Part shown: positions 51,014 to 61,076 of the stretch, in pieces
How positions within the stretch are numbered: position 1 is the first letter of the stretch
Layout: every line of letters begins with the position of its first letter
From: an uncultured Glaciecola sp.
GTDB taxonomy: Bacteria; Pseudomonadota; Gammaproteobacteria; Enterobacterales; Alteromonadaceae
DNA: 64,000 nucleotides
NCBI RefSeq assembly: GCF_937770335.1
Contig: NZ_CALJHY010000015.1
Coordinates: forward strand, 79,741 to 143,740
Reading direction: 5' to 3'
Program-made: the position numbers and the translations under genes
The notes under the pieces: model-generated
The model's input: the letters and a program-made list of their open reading frames with translations, nothing else
Told to the model about the DNA's origin: nothing
The model's database searches: none

Positions 51014-51919
51014 TTAACCTTTACCTATAGTTTTTGTTTTGTTGGGTGTTGCGGTATTTGCAATGAACTCAATAATCATGCTCGCGATATCTTTGCCTGT
51101 CGCAGTTTCGATACCTTCTAGTCCTGGAGACGAATTTACTTCCATAACCATAGGTCCTGTTTTTGAGCGTAATATATCAACACCACACATATTCAAGCCC
51201 ATAGTTTTAGCCGCATCCACAGCTGTTTTTCGTTCAGCAGGGGACAAACGAACAAGGCTTGCTGAGCCACCTCGATGCAAGTTAGAACGAAATTCACCAG
51301 GTCCACCTTGGCGCTTCATTGCCGCGATGACTTTACCACCAACAACTAAACAACGGATATCGGCACCACCAGCTTCTTCAATGTATTCTTGAACCAAAAT
51401 ACTCGCTTTTAGCCCCATAAATGCTTCTATAATAGACTCAGCGGCTTTAGCAGTCTCTGCTAACACAACGCCAATGCCTTGTGTTCCCTCGAGCAATTTA
51501 ATAACGACTGGCGCACCGCCTACATTTTTAATTAAATCGTCGATTCTATCTGGGTGGTTGGCAAAGCCAGTTCTAGGCATACCAATCCCCTTGCGAGACA
51601 ATAATTGTAACGAACGCAGTTTATCTCTTGAGCGACTAATAGCCACGGATTCGTTAATTGAATAGGTTCCCATCATTTCGAACTGACGAACAACTGAAGT
51701 CCCGTAAAAAGTTACAGAGGCGCCAATTCTTGGAATGACAGCATCATAACGTGGTAAAGCTTTGCCTTTATAGCGAACCTGAGGGCGGCTACTGGTCACG
51801 TCCATATAGCAATGCATCGTATCGATGACATCAACTTGATGACCTAACTTTTCACCAGCTTCGACAAATCGTCTGGTTGAGTAGAGTCTTGGATTCCGTG
51901 ACAAAACGGCAATTTTCAT
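51014..51919 (-). CDS. rimK: RimK-type alpha-L-glutamate ligase
   Basis: A 301-residue ATP-grasp ligase that adds glutamates to the C terminus of ribosomal protein S6. It begins [17 protein letters not shown], with AAGGA six bases before this ATG; an ATG at 51934 would add five residues without support. ATP-grasp elements include [30 protein letters not shown] and the metal-binding [13 protein letters not shown]. First gene of the three-gene module. Confidence 0.93.
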   Translation of the reverse strand: MKIAVLSRNPRLYSTRRFVEAGEKLGHQVDVIDTMHCYMDVTSSRPQVRYKGKALPRYDAVIPRIGASVTFYGTSVVRQFEMMGTYSINESVAISRSRDKLRSLQLLSRKGIGMPRTGFANHPDRIDDLIKNVGGAPVVIKLLEGTQGIGVVLAETAKAAESIIEAFMGLKASILVQEYIEEAGGADIRCLVVGGKVIAAMKRQGGPGEFRSNLHRGGSASLVRLSPAERKTAVDAAKTMGLNMCGVDILRSKTGPMVMEVNSSPGLEGIETATGKDIASMIIEFIANTATPNKTKTIGKG

Positions 51920-52102
51920 AATATTCCTTGGCAATATATTCTAGCGCCACTATATAGCGTTAAAATTTGGGTTTGAATAGTTTTATTTGTTTTATTTACT
52001 CTATTTGGTAATACTTGCTTTCAGCAATGATACTAGAATGTATTCATCATAAGAAACTCACGCCATCTATAACAACATTAAACGCCTTACTCGGAAAACT
52101 AA

Positions 52103-52777
52103 ATGTCTGATTTACCTATTATTTCAAATTTTATTACATGGTTTGATAAATATTACATAACGCTATTGTGGTCTGGGGGTGTCATTTTTTTGCATACGAT
52201 CATTGTAAAGTGGACATTACCAAGAATAAGAAAAGGCGTGAAAATAAGTAAGCTTACTGAAGACAGTGCGCTGAAAGCCTTTAACATTATGCGTATTATT
52301 ATTGGCACCATGACAGTTGCCACTTTACTTATCGTATGGGGGATAGATTTTTCTGGTTTATTACTCATTTCGACTTCACTTATTACCATCACTGGTGTCG
52401 CTCTGTTCGCTAATTGGTCTTTACTCAGTAATATTACAGCTTACTTCATTCTGTTATTTCAGCCGTCATATAGTCGCGGAAACTTTATTAGAATATTGGA
52501 AGGCGATAATTTTGTTGAAGGCACTATTAGTGAAGTAAATCTTTTTAATATAAAACTCATCACTGATGACCTAGATATTATAATGTACCCTAACAATCTA
52601 TTGTTAACGCGCTTAATTATGCTTAATCCAAAAACAAAGTTGCAAGGGTTTGGTAAGCTAGTGCCTAATGTTATAGTCGAAAGCAGTAACGTAGCCGTTA
52701 TAAATGACAAACTTGCCGATGACGTTGCTAACAATGAAGAGTTCGGCCGAATTAAAGAAGAAGAGGCAAATAGATAA
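52103..52777 (+). CDS. small MscS-type mechanosensitive channel
   Basis: A 224-residue protein with three N-terminal membrane helices (about 17-38, 62-82, 85-110) and the MscS pore-beta region (ITITGVALFANWSLLSNITAYFILLFQPSYSRGNFI, split here as about residues 92-130). It has only a short beta domain and an acidic tail, thus near the minimal MscS length. Its stop codon overlaps the next gene's ATG by one base, so the channel and the PTP-like protein are co-translated. Confidence 0.82.
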   Translation: MSDLPIISNFITWFDKYYITLLWSGGVIFLHTIIVKWTLPRIRKGVKISKLTEDSALKAFNIMRIIIGTMTVATLLIVWGIDFSGLLLISTSLITITGVALFANWSLLSNITAYFILLFQPSYSRGNFIRILEGDNFVEGTISEVNLFNIKLITDDLDIIMYPNNLLLTRLIMLNPKTKLQGFGKLVPNVIVESSNVAVINDKLADDVANNEEFGRIKEEEANR

Positions 52778-53310
52778 TGAGATCGATACGAATAATACCT
52801 TTAATCACAATTTATCTTACGTTATTAAGCTTTTATAGTAACGCTCAATCTATAGGAACTGACACCGCTTTGGACGACTTAAAAAACTTTCAAGTCAACA
52901 CACCGACAATGGTAAGCGCTGGCTTACCCAACCAAGCGCAGTTTGAAGCGCTTAAAGCTAACGGCATTTTTAATGTTATTGATTTGATCCCAGGGGACAG
53001 AAGCGAAGAATCAAAGCTGATGAGTACTTTGGAATTGCAATATAAAAATATTGCTGTCGAATGGGATGATCCTACCTTAGAAAATTTTGATGAATACGTA
53101 ATTGCGATGCAACAATTCGAAAAAGACGGAGGAGTCACACTCACCCATTGCAAGCTTAATTGGCGAGGTGCTGTGTTTACCTATCTGTACCGAGTAACCC
53201 AGTTGAATGAGCCGGAAGCCTCAGCTAAGAAAGATCTAGACGCTACTTGGCAACCAAATAAGACTTGGCAGCGTTTTATCGACGTTGTAAAAGAAAAATA
53301 TCCGAGTTAA
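52777..53310 (+). CDS. periplasmic PTP-like phosphatase-family protein
   Basis: A 177-residue exported protein (signal peptide to about residue 23, SNAQ). The domain resembles the DUF442/tyrosine-phosphatase-like family: VSAGLPNQAQFEALKANG near the start and the loop HCKLNWRGAVF (H124, C125, R130), a CX4R form of the phosphatase loop known in this group. Substrate unknown. Coupled to the MscS gene by a one-base overlap, which suggests a joint envelope role. Confidence 0.72.
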   Translation: MRSIRIIPLITIYLTLLSFYSNAQSIGTDTALDDLKNFQVNTPTMVSAGLPNQAQFEALKANGIFNVIDLIPGDRSEESKLMSTLELQYKNIAVEWDDPTLENFDEYVIAMQQFEKDGGVTLTHCKLNWRGAVFTYLYRVTQLNEPEASAKKDLDATWQPNKTWQRFIDVVKEKYPS

Positions 53311-53324
53311 CGTCAGTTGAACCA

Positions 53325-53831
53325 CTAAAACTCCTTTAAAACCGCCTCATCGTAACTCTCAGTATCGAGAGTTACCTTATACTTCACCGCTAAACGATCA
53401 ATTTCAGCTTGATCAATAGCTAGTTCATCCATGATGATTAAATTATCGTCCAACTGCCATAATAGACGCGAACCAGCGTAGCTATAGTGAATAGCGAGTA
53501 GTGCGTTAACGTTACCATCTTCGGCTGCCGCTTTGAGTTTTCGCATTTTGCGGTTGATTCTATTAAGTGCTTGTTTGAGATCCCAGATATAAGAAACTTC
53601 AGTCATAAAATCGTGAGTCCGATATTTATTCAATATTAATCCAATGAGTAAACTAGTTACGACAACGCCAGTCAAGTTCCAGTGAAAATGACTGCCACTT
53701 GCATCAGGAAACAGCGCAATCAGTAGTTGAGAAATGACCAAACAGCCAGTAGTTAAGGAAATAACACAGGCTACTATTATGTAATTTAAATGTCGGCGAT
53801 AACGTTTTTTATTAATATCGATGAGTTGCAT
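53325..53831 (-). CDS. DUF3087 membrane protein
   Basis: A 168-residue protein with two N-terminal membrane helices (about 15-40 and 48-66) and a helical cytoplasmic C-terminal part (about 75-160) containing IWDLKQALNRINRKMRKLK, the DUF3087 pattern. Function unknown. AGG lies nine bases before the ATG, and an octanucleotide repeat begins 12 bases upstream of the start. Confidence 0.78.
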   Translation of the reverse strand: MQLIDINKKRYRRHLNYIIVACVISLTTGCLVISQLLIALFPDASGSHFHWNLTGVVVTSLLIGLILNKYRTHDFMTEVSYIWDLKQALNRINRKMRKLKAAAEDGNVNALLAIHYSYAGSRLLWQLDDNLIIMDELAIDQAEIDRLAVKYKVTLDTESYDEAVLKEF

Positions 53832-53842
53832 AAATGCCTAAA

Positions 53843-53881
53843 ATGAAATTATGAAATTATGAAATTATGAAATTATGAAAT
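53843..53881. repeat. octanucleotide tandem repeat ATGAAATT, 4.9 copies
   Basis: Four full copies and a seven-base partial copy of ATGAAATT, exact throughout. It lies in the leader or promoter of the minus-strand DUF3087 gene. The rest of the roughly 250-base gap to the CBS gene shows no gene. Confidence 0.95.
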
Positions 53882-54086
53882 AAAGGACAGATTACTGTAA
53901 CCACACAAGCAAGCTATCTAATATATCACGTCTTTTTGATTTACCCCTATTATTACTAGCTGAACATCATTCGCGCATTGAGTGCTTAGCAACTCACAAA
54001 CATTACATTGTCTATTGGGGTAAATCTGGCTAAAGTATTAATATCAGCAGAAATGATTGATGACCTTGTGCTTAGTGAAGATAAAC

Positions 54087-54524
54087 ATGGGTAGTAAAAA
54101 CTTGAAAATTAGAGATTTAATGTCGAAAAATGTTATTTCGGTACACATCGACGATAGATTAATAAAAGTAAAAGAATTGTTTGAAAAAAATTCTTTTCAT
54201 CACCTTATGGTTATTAATAGCAGGGAGGAGCTTGTCGGTGTTATTTCTGATCGCGATTATACCAAAGCTATTCACCCTAATATCGACATGCCCTCAGCAA
54301 CAACTAAAGATCTTGCGACGTTAAACAAACGAGTGCATCAGATAGTGACAAGAGATGTTATTTGTATCACTAAAAATACGTCTTTGCGCGATGCAATCAA
54401 GCTATTTTATGAAAATAAAATTTCTTGTTTACCCGTTGTGGATAGCAAAAAGAAGCCGATTGGTGTGGTAAGTTGGCGCGACCTATTGAAGTGGCTTTAC
54501 GAGAAAGTCAGCAAAACAAGTTAG
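54087..54524 (+). CDS. CBS-pair protein
   Basis: A 145-residue cytoplasmic protein made of two CBS domains (about 8-62 and 82-140; LKIRDLMSKNVISV, VGVISDRDYTKAI, VGVVSWRDLLKWLYE), which commonly bind adenine nucleotides. No partner domain is attached. In-frame TTG (54057) and ATG (54060) codons would add up to ten residues; the ATG at 54087 fits the usual start just before the first CBS strand. Confidence 0.82.
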   Translation: MGSKNLKIRDLMSKNVISVHIDDRLIKVKELFEKNSFHHLMVINSREELVGVISDRDYTKAIHPNIDMPSATTKDLATLNKRVHQIVTRDVICITKNTSLRDAIKLFYENKISCLPVVDSKKKPIGVVSWRDLLKWLYEKVSKTS

Positions 54525-54577
54525 GAGCACTTGATACCTAGAACTTCAAGAATGCGGCCATCAACTCAATTAAGCTG

Positions 54578-54604
54578 CGCACCTGCTAATCGTTAGTAGG
54601 TGCG
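54578..54604. other. hairpin spanning the parC stop codon
   Basis: A 12-base-pair stem (CGCACCTGCTAA with TTAGTAGGTGCG, one G-T pair, loop TCG). It covers the parC stop and lies between convergent genes, but neither strand has a T-run after it, so its role as a terminator is doubtful. Confidence 0.4.
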
Positions 54605-56913
54605 TCATTATTTGGTTCTTCAACTTGTTGCTCAGGATCTTTTGGCCCACCAGCTACTTTTGAATACTCTATTTCAACCGAATCTACCCGCTGCAGTCCC
54701 CGTGGTAATTTATTTCCTCTGCGGCCACGTTCACCTTGGTAATGAGTTAGATCATTCGCAGTTAAGGTCATTCCTCGTTTACCTGCAAACACCTTAATAT
54801 CGGCGCCGTCAGGCACAACGGTTAATACCGTTAAATACTCTTCCCTCGTTTTGACTTTAGCAGATGGAATATTTATTAACTTATTGCCTTTGCCTTTACT
54901 TAACACCGGTAAGTCTTTGAGTGGGAACAGCAACATTCTACCTTCATTGGAAATACATAAGCACCAGTCGGTTTGCACATTAGTAACCGGTTGCGGACGG
55001 ATAACTTTTGCGGCGCTTGGCAATGAAACAAAAGCTTTACCTGCTTTAGCCTTACTCAGCATGTCAGAAAACTTACCAACAAAACCATAACCGGCATCGG
55101 AGCCAAAGAGATACTGTTGATCATCGGCGGCCATGACGACATGTTCTATATTTTCACCACCTACAATGCTAAAGCGCCCAGTTAAAGGTTCTCCCTGACT
55201 TCTAGCTGAAGGCAGTGCGTGTGCGTCACAAGAAAATGTTCGACCCGAGGAGTCAATAAAAGCGACAAGTTGCGTACTACGACCTTTGGCACTGCACAGA
55301 AATTTATCACTCGATTTATAACTCAAGCCTTCGACATCAATGTCATGGCCTTTTGCACAACGCGCCCAACCTTTATCGGAAACCACAACAGTGACCGGTT
55401 CAGATGGAACAAGCTCTTTCTCAGAAATAGCTTTTGATTCTGCACGCTCAACAATAGGACTGCGACGGTCATCACCATATGTTTGTGCATCTGCTAAAAG
55501 CTCTTTTTTGATAAGCGTTTTTAAACGACGCTCAGAACCCAGTAACAACTGTAAACCGTCTCGCTCTTTAGCTAACTCTTCTTGCTCACCCGTTATTTTA
55601 AATTCTTCAAGCTTCGCTAAGTGACGTAATTTTAATTCAAGGATAGCTTCAGCTTGTGTATCCGTGAGTGTAAACCGCTCCATCAAGAAAGGCTTGGGTT
55701 TGTCTTCTGTACGAATAATGTGAATAACTTCATCAATATTCAAAAATGCAATCAGCAAACCTTCAAGAATGTGTAAGCGCGCAAGTATTTTGTCTAATCG
55801 ATATTGCAAACGGCGCGTTACAGTATCTTTTCTGAATACTAACCATTCGGTTAAAATAGAGCGCAGATCTTTAACTTGTGGACGGCCATCAAGACCTATC
55901 ATGTTGATGTTTACACGATAGCTCTTTTCTAAATCGGTTGTTGCAAATAAGTGCTGCATAAGCTGATGAATATCAACACGATTAGAACGTGGTGTAATTA
56001 ACAAACGCGTTGGATTTTCATGATCTGATTCGTCGCGTAAATCACTAACCATTGGCAACTTTTTGGCTTGCATTTGACCCGCGATTTGCTCTAACACTTT
56101 ACCACCAGAAACCTGATGGGGAAGCGCAGTAACTATAATATCACCACTTTCTTCATGGTAAACGGCACGCATTTTAATCGAACCACGGCCAGTTTCGTAA
56201 ATTTTTTGTATGTCACTGCGCGAGGTAATAATTTCAGCGTCAGTTGGGTAATCAGGACCTTGTACATGCTCTAACAATTCGCTCAGTTCAGCACGACTAT
56301 TATCAAGTAGCAAAGCACAGGCATTGGCTACTTCACGCACATTATGCGGGGGAACATCGGTAGCCATACCAACGGCAATACCTGTAATACCATTTAGCAA
56401 TATATGCGGAAGCCGAGCTGGTAAAACCTTGGGTTCATTCAAAGTACCGTCAAAGTTTGGCTGCCAATCTACGGTGCCTTGACCTAATTCAGTCAATAAT
56501 ATTTCACTGAATTTACTGAGTCGTGACTCCGTATAACGCATCGCAGCAAACGATTTAGGATCATCTGGTGCGCCCCAGTTACCTTGGCCATCAACTAATG
56601 GATATCGATATGAAAACGGCTGCGCCATTAACACCATTGCTTCATAACACGCCGAATCACCATGTGGGTGAAACTTACCTAAAACATCACCAACCGTTCT
56701 TGCTGACTTTTTGTATTTGGCATTGTTACTCAGCCCAAGCTCAGACATAGCATAGATAATTCGCCTTTGCACAGGCTTAAGCCCGTCACCGACATGCGGT
56801 AATGCTCTGTCCATGATGACATACATGGAATAGTTGAGGTATGCGTCTTCAGCAAACCGACTTAACGGTAATTGTTCAATACCGTCAGTATTTATGGTTA
56901 TTTCATTGCTCAT
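54586..56913 (-). CDS. parC: DNA topoisomerase IV subunit A
   Basis: A 775-residue type II topoisomerase subunit that decatenates chromosomes with ParE. The catalytic tyrosine is in [10 protein letters not shown], and the quinolone region [12 protein letters not shown] carries the wild-type serine and glutamate (E. coli S80 and E84). The C-terminal beta-propeller region (about 490-745) is present and ends in an acidic tail. parE is not adjacent in this window. Confidence 0.95.
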   Translation of the reverse strand: MSNEITINTDGIEQLPLSRFAEDAYLNYSMYVIMDRALPHVGDGLKPVQRRIIYAMSELGLSNNAKYKKSARTVGDVLGKFHPHGDSACYEAMVLMAQPFSYRYPLVDGQGNWGAPDDPKSFAAMRYTESRLSKFSEILLTELGQGTVDWQPNFDGTLNEPKVLPARLPHILLNGITGIAVGMATDVPPHNVREVANACALLLDNSRAELSELLEHVQGPDYPTDAEIITSRSDIQKIYETGRGSIKMRAVYHEESGDIIVTALPHQVSGGKVLEQIAGQMQAKKLPMVSDLRDESDHENPTRLLITPRSNRVDIHQLMQHLFATTDLEKSYRVNINMIGLDGRPQVKDLRSILTEWLVFRKDTVTRRLQYRLDKILARLHILEGLLIAFLNIDEVIHIIRTEDKPKPFLMERFTLTDTQAEAILELKLRHLAKLEEFKITGEQEELAKERDGLQLLLGSERRLKTLIKKELLADAQTYGDDRRSPIVERAESKAISEKELVPSEPVTVVVSDKGWARCAKGHDIDVEGLSYKSSDKFLCSAKGRSTQLVAFIDSSGRTFSCDAHALPSARSQGEPLTGRFSIVGGENIEHVVMAADDQQYLFGSDAGYGFVGKFSDMLSKAKAGKAFVSLPSAAKVIRPQPVTNVQTDWCLCISNEGRMLLFPLKDLPVLSKGKGNKLINIPSAKVKTREEYLTVLTVVPDGADIKVFAGKRGMTLTANDLTHYQGERGRRGNKLPRGLQRVDSVEIEYSKVAGGPKDPEQQVEEPNNDAPTND

Positions 56914-57061
56914 AATCGACTTTTATTTATTTTTATTGGATAAATTCAAAAAACTGCCCGGTTACTATACCGTTGATAGGCTAACAGACTGTACATATGA
57001 TGCCGCAGAATCTATATTAGCATCATGTTATATTATTTTTACATTAAGCATAACAATTCTT

Positions 57062-60000
57062 GTGTGTAAACTAACAAAAACACGTGCTTTATTGGCGTTT
57101 ACGCTACTCATGTTAGCGTTTTACACACAAGCAACTGTGACTATCAAATTAACAAATGATTCATCTAATGTGGATATGTCGTCTGTCATTGCTGTATACC
57201 CTCAACAAGGTCGTGCATTGAGCTTTGATGAGTTTAAATTAGGTCGCACTAACCTCTCTCCTGAGAGTTACAACGTTCCTAATTATGGATTCAATCCTAA
57301 TGGGGTGTGGTTGTATGGCGAAGTAACTAATTTATCCGGCAGTCGAAACTGGATTATGAATATTAACTTCTCTCAACTTGAGCAGGTAGATTTTTACCTG
57401 GTATCGAATGAGGAGGTGCTAGAACAAATCAGTAGTGGTCGTCAGCAAGGCAGTCAATTTTATCGCACACCAACATTTAGAATCATGCTTGATACTGAAC
57501 GGACATATCAAGTCTACTTATTCGTTAAAGCTAAACGCAATCCAATAATTGCGCCGGTGCGGTTGATGAGCGAGCAACAGCTTCAGCATGAAACCCTCTT
57601 AGATTACTTGATTTGGGGTGTTTTCTATGGCGCCTTGCTCGTCACTGCTCTTTATTGCATAGGTGTGCTGATCGATAAAAGAGAGCTTAGTGCAATTGTG
57701 TTGTTTACCATTGTTTGCTTATTATTTTTGTGGCAAATGGTATGGAGCGGACACGTTCAGTTATTACCAAAACAATGGTATGCATTGAGTTTCTTCAAAA
57801 ATGCAGAAATACTTCTACCCATCGTTTGCGCGGCAGCGAGTTTATTTACGCTAACATTTTTGCCTAAACCGAGTAGCTTTAGTGCTAGCTATTTAGGGTT
57901 AAAACTACTATTTTTGATACTAACACTGACTTTTATTATTGTGTTGTTTGGCTGGTTTAGCGAGTTTGCACAAGCTCTCCTTATCCTAATTGTTGGTTTT
58001 CTGGTGTTACTTACTAATATCATGTTCACGATAAGAAATATAAGTCACGCATTTTCACCTGCAAAAGTAGTCTTAGTAGGTTGGTTATTTATAACCTTCG
58101 GCTCGCTTGGTAGCTCACTATTTATCGCTGGTAAATTACCTGTTAACTATTTTACAACCTACGTATTTCAAGCTGCATTATTGGCGCAAATCTTATGTTT
58201 CGTATTAGCCATAATTCTGAAGGTTAGATTCAGTCTCGAATTAGAAATCCATCAAGCATCAAACGATGCCGAAAACAACTTTCTACTAATTGAAGAACAA
58301 AACGTTCACTTGCATATCGCTCGCAGAGAAGCAGTTAAGGCGAGCGACGTTAAGAGTCAGTTTTTAGCAAACATGTCGCATGAAATTCGAACACCATTGA
58401 ATGCCATTATTGGCTTTAGCCGTGAACTGGAAAGCAGCAGTAATGAAACTGAACGCGATGAACATATACGCATTATCAACAGCGCTGCGTCCGACTTACT
58501 GACTATTGTGAATGACATCCTTGATTTTTCTAAGATGGAAGCGGGTAAACTGAGCATTAATCAAAAGCCATTTTCGCCAGTCGACATATTCGAAGATATT
58601 GTAAGCTTGAGTGCGAAACCAGCCCATTTGAAACAATTAGAATTCATGTTTGATATTGATACACTGCCTTCGATGCTAATAGGTGACAGCTTCAAGCTAA
58701 AACAGTTGGTATGTAATCTGTTAAGTAACGCGTTAAAATTCACCAATGAGGGACACATAATTTTGCGTGTCAAATCGTTACCATTTGACGATGACAATTA
58801 CATGCTCTGTATTGAAGTTGAGGATACTGGTATAGGTATCAGTAAGGCAGATAAAAATAAATTATTCAAACCATTCAATCAACTCGATGACGATTTAAAT
58901 AGATCCTTCCAAGGCACGGGCTTAGGTTTAGTTATATGCCAAGAACTCACATTTTTAATGCGAGGTAGTATTGAAGTTGAGAGCCTCTACTCACAAGGCA
59001 GTAAATTTAAGATAAACCTGCCGTTTAAAGCACTTGAGCTTCAGGTAATACCAGCCGCGCAGAATCGCTTTGTAGCAAAGAAAGCCGGCATTTATGACCC
59101 TACCCCACAAAGTAGAAACATTACATGCAGACTTCTTAAGAGTCTTGGTTTTGACACTTACACGTTCGATTCAATAGCGGCTTTTGAACAGACGGATACC
59201 TTATTCGACTACATTTTTGCCTCTCTGCCAATGCGCTATATAGCGCATAGAACAAGCATGATTAATCGTTTGTTAAAAATAAAATCGCATAAAACTGCAC
59301 TTATATTTTCTGGTCCCCAGCCGGAGGACCACCAAATTCGACGCGTAGTAAATCAGCCTAGCGTCATTCGCTCGCCATTAACGTTAAAAAATATTAACGA
59401 GCTAAATAAAAAACATATTGAGTCGTCCGTAAAAAGTGTTAAGTCAGGGTTGAAATCTTTGCCACCAGCACGAGTTTTAGCCGTAGACGATATGGCTTTG
59501 AACTTAAAACTACTTGATACATGGTTAAAAAACTCTCCTATAACACTTGATACAGCCTCTTGTGGTGCTGACGCTATCAGTTTGTGTAAGCAAAACGAAT
59601 ATGACCTGATATTGATGGATATCCAAATGCCAACCATGGATGGACTTCAAGCAACAAAGCATATTAGACAAACTGAACTTAATTTAGGAACGCCTATTAT
59701 TGCAATCACAGCACATGCACTCCCAGAAGAGAAAGAACGTTTCATGTCTTCAGGAATGGACGACTTCCTTCCCAAGCCTGTCGATTTAGATACCTTAGTT
59801 AGCACTATTAAAAGCTGGTGCCGAGGAACGGAGTTGACCGAAACCGAAAACACCGCAATAAATTGGCAAATTGCAATCACCAAAGCACATGGTAACGAAG
59901 CAGGTGCTCGTGATTTTCTTGAAGGATTTATCGCTATATTGCCACAGAGCTTAGTTGATATAGAGTTACACTGGCAAAAACAAGATTTTGAATCGTTGCA

Positions 60001-60259
60001 ACAATGTATTCATAAACTTCACGGGGCTAGTGCATATACAGGGGCAACTAGTTTTCAAAAAGTATGCTACGAGACTGAAAGCAACTTAAAACGACAGCAG
60101 TACGATGCATTGAAAGTATTAATCTCGACCCTTCTCGTGGAGGCAGAAGCTATTTTAGAACAGTGGCGCGATATAAAAACAGCGATGGATGGCACAGAGT
60201 CACATCAAAGTCCTAACCAGGATGTATTACAGTATTCCCACCGGCCTTTTGACCGCTAG
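57062..60259 (+). CDS. 7TM-DISM hybrid sensor histidine kinase with receiver and HPt domains
   Basis: About 1065 residues from the GTG at 57062: signal peptide (MCKLTKTRALLAFTLLMLAF), extracellular 7TMR-DISMED2-like domain (about 40-165), seven membrane helices (about 185-385), coiled coil, HisKA with H440 in ANMSHEIRTPLNA, ATPase domain (DTGIGIS, GTGLGLVI), a degenerate receiver-like stretch (about 675-780), a true receiver with D853 in LILMDIQMPTMDG, and HPt with H984 in IHKLHGASA. The full ORF extends to 56834 into parC, but only 57062 gives a proper signal peptide, though it lacks a ribosome-binding site. No cognate regulator is adjacent. Confidence 0.85.
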   Translation: MCKLTKTRALLAFTLLMLAFYTQATVTIKLTNDSSNVDMSSVIAVYPQQGRALSFDEFKLGRTNLSPESYNVPNYGFNPNGVWLYGEVTNLSGSRNWIMNINFSQLEQVDFYLVSNEEVLEQISSGRQQGSQFYRTPTFRIMLDTERTYQVYLFVKAKRNPIIAPVRLMSEQQLQHETLLDYLIWGVFYGALLVTALYCIGVLIDKRELSAIVLFTIVCLLFLWQMVWSGHVQLLPKQWYALSFFKNAEILLPIVCAAASLFTLTFLPKPSSFSASYLGLKLLFLILTLTFIIVLFGWFSEFAQALLILIVGFLVLLTNIMFTIRNISHAFSPAKVVLVGWLFITFGSLGSSLFIAGKLPVNYFTTYVFQAALLAQILCFVLAIILKVRFSLELEIHQASNDAENNFLLIEEQNVHLHIARREAVKASDVKSQFLANMSHEIRTPLNAIIGFSRELESSSNETERDEHIRIINSAASDLLTIVNDILDFSKMEAGKLSINQKPFSPVDIFEDIVSLSAKPAHLKQLEFMFDIDTLPSMLIGDSFKLKQLVCNLLSNALKFTNEGHIILRVKSLPFDDDNYMLCIEVEDTGIGISKADKNKLFKPFNQLDDDLNRSFQGTGLGLVICQELTFLMRGSIEVESLYSQGSKFKINLPFKALELQVIPAAQNRFVAKKAGIYDPTPQSRNITCRLLKSLGFDTYTFDSIAAFEQTDTLFDYIFASLPMRYIAHRTSMINRLLKIKSHKTALIFSGPQPEDHQIRRVVNQPSVIRSPLTLKNINELNKKHIESSVKSVKSGLKSLPPARVLAVDDMALNLKLLDTWLKNSPITLDTASCGADAISLCKQNEYDLILMDIQMPTMDGLQATKHIRQTELNLGTPIIAITAHALPEEKERFMSSGMDDFLPKPVDLDTLVSTIKSWCRGTELTETENTAINWQIAITKAHGNEAGARDFLEGFIAILPQSLVDIELHWQKQDFESLQQCIHKLHGASAYTGATSFQKVCYETESNLKRQQYDALKVLISTLLVEAEAILEQWRDIKTAMDGTESHQSPNQDVLQYSHRPFDR

Positions 60260-60271
60260 AAATACTCAACG

Positions 60272-60964
60272 TTAAGCCGGTGGTAATTGCGACGCGGCTT
60301 GGCAATCTTTTAGCAAGGAAATAAATTTCGTCGCGTCCCTATCAATTTCGTTGGTCGAGATAAAAATATCGTAGCCTAATTGACTACGGAGTTTCCCCAT
60401 TCTGTTGCCAAACATTGCAGATACGCCTTTAATTGTTTCTCCGCTAGCACGCAAAAATTTTTCATCTTCAATCATATCGGCACCGTAACATTGACCAGAT
60501 GCACAGTTCGGATCGCGATTTTGCATAGTCAACGGACGTTGCTCCATCAATAAATAAGTAATTAATCGGGGGGATATCTCATCAAGGAAAGTGTCTGCAT
60601 CACGCAGTTTAAAACCAATCATTTCTAGTTCAATTTGCTCTACGCCTTTGGTGATTCTAGGCACATCAATACGCTGGATATTTTCCCATGAAATACGCCA
60701 TTTGCCGCGTCTATGATAATAAATGATATGTTCGCGGGTTAACTCAAGACTATGTTCTGGCTCTTTTAGTTTAAAAAAACCAATGATAAGCCCGACAATA
60801 CCCCCACTGATAATAAATACACCGGGGAGAAAAAACAGCGTCGGTAACAGGATACACATAAACGCACCCGCAGCAATCAAGCCAGACCCAATTAGAATTG
60901 AGGTCATTGCATTGTGAGACGATGCTGCTTTAATGAAAATGGATTCGGATTCAGTTCCAGACAT
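60272..60964 (-). CDS. DUF2982 membrane protein
   Basis: A 230-residue protein with two N-terminal membrane helices (about 20-42 and 45-66) followed by a cytoplasmic PH-like region (LTREHIIYYHRRGKWRISWENIQRID split around residues 75-101) and a C-terminal part with a CASGQC pair of cysteines. This fits DUF2982 of Alteromonadales and Vibrio; function unknown. Its start overlaps the small ORF upstream by 14 bases, so it is probably translated together with it and the RND pump. Confidence 0.78.
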   Translation of the reverse strand: MSGTESESIFIKAASSHNAMTSILIGSGLIAAGAFMCILLPTLFFLPGVFIISGGIVGLIIGFFKLKEPEHSLELTREHIIYYHRRGKWRISWENIQRIDVPRITKGVEQIELEMIGFKLRDADTFLDEISPRLITYLLMEQRPLTMQNRDPNCASGQCYGADMIEDEKFLRASGETIKGVSAMFGNRMGKLRSQLGYDIFISTNEIDRDATKFISLLKDCQAASQLPPA

Positions 60965-61076
60965 ATAAATAAAATACCAACATAATTAAGGCCCATATTA
61001 ATATATAACGTGAACGGCGGCAAAAAGCACAATCTGTTTGCCACCATTCTTTAATTTGTTGGAGAAATTTAGGCAT
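60951..61076 (-). CDS. candidate 41-residue membrane protein between RND pump and DUF2982
   Basis: An ORF of 41 codons, below usual calling limits. Its ATG overlaps the end of the RND gene (eight bases) and its TGA lies 14 bases inside the DUF2982 gene, so all three reading frames interlock. The product has an N-terminal amphipathic part (LQQIKEWWQT), a CAFCRR motif (C16, C19) and one C-terminal membrane helix (about 24-40). I do not recognise a family. Size and topology recall small RND partners such as AcrZ, but there is no evident sequence match. Confidence 0.55.
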   Translation of the reverse strand: MPKFLQQIKEWWQTDCAFCRRSRYILIWALIMLVFYLYVWN

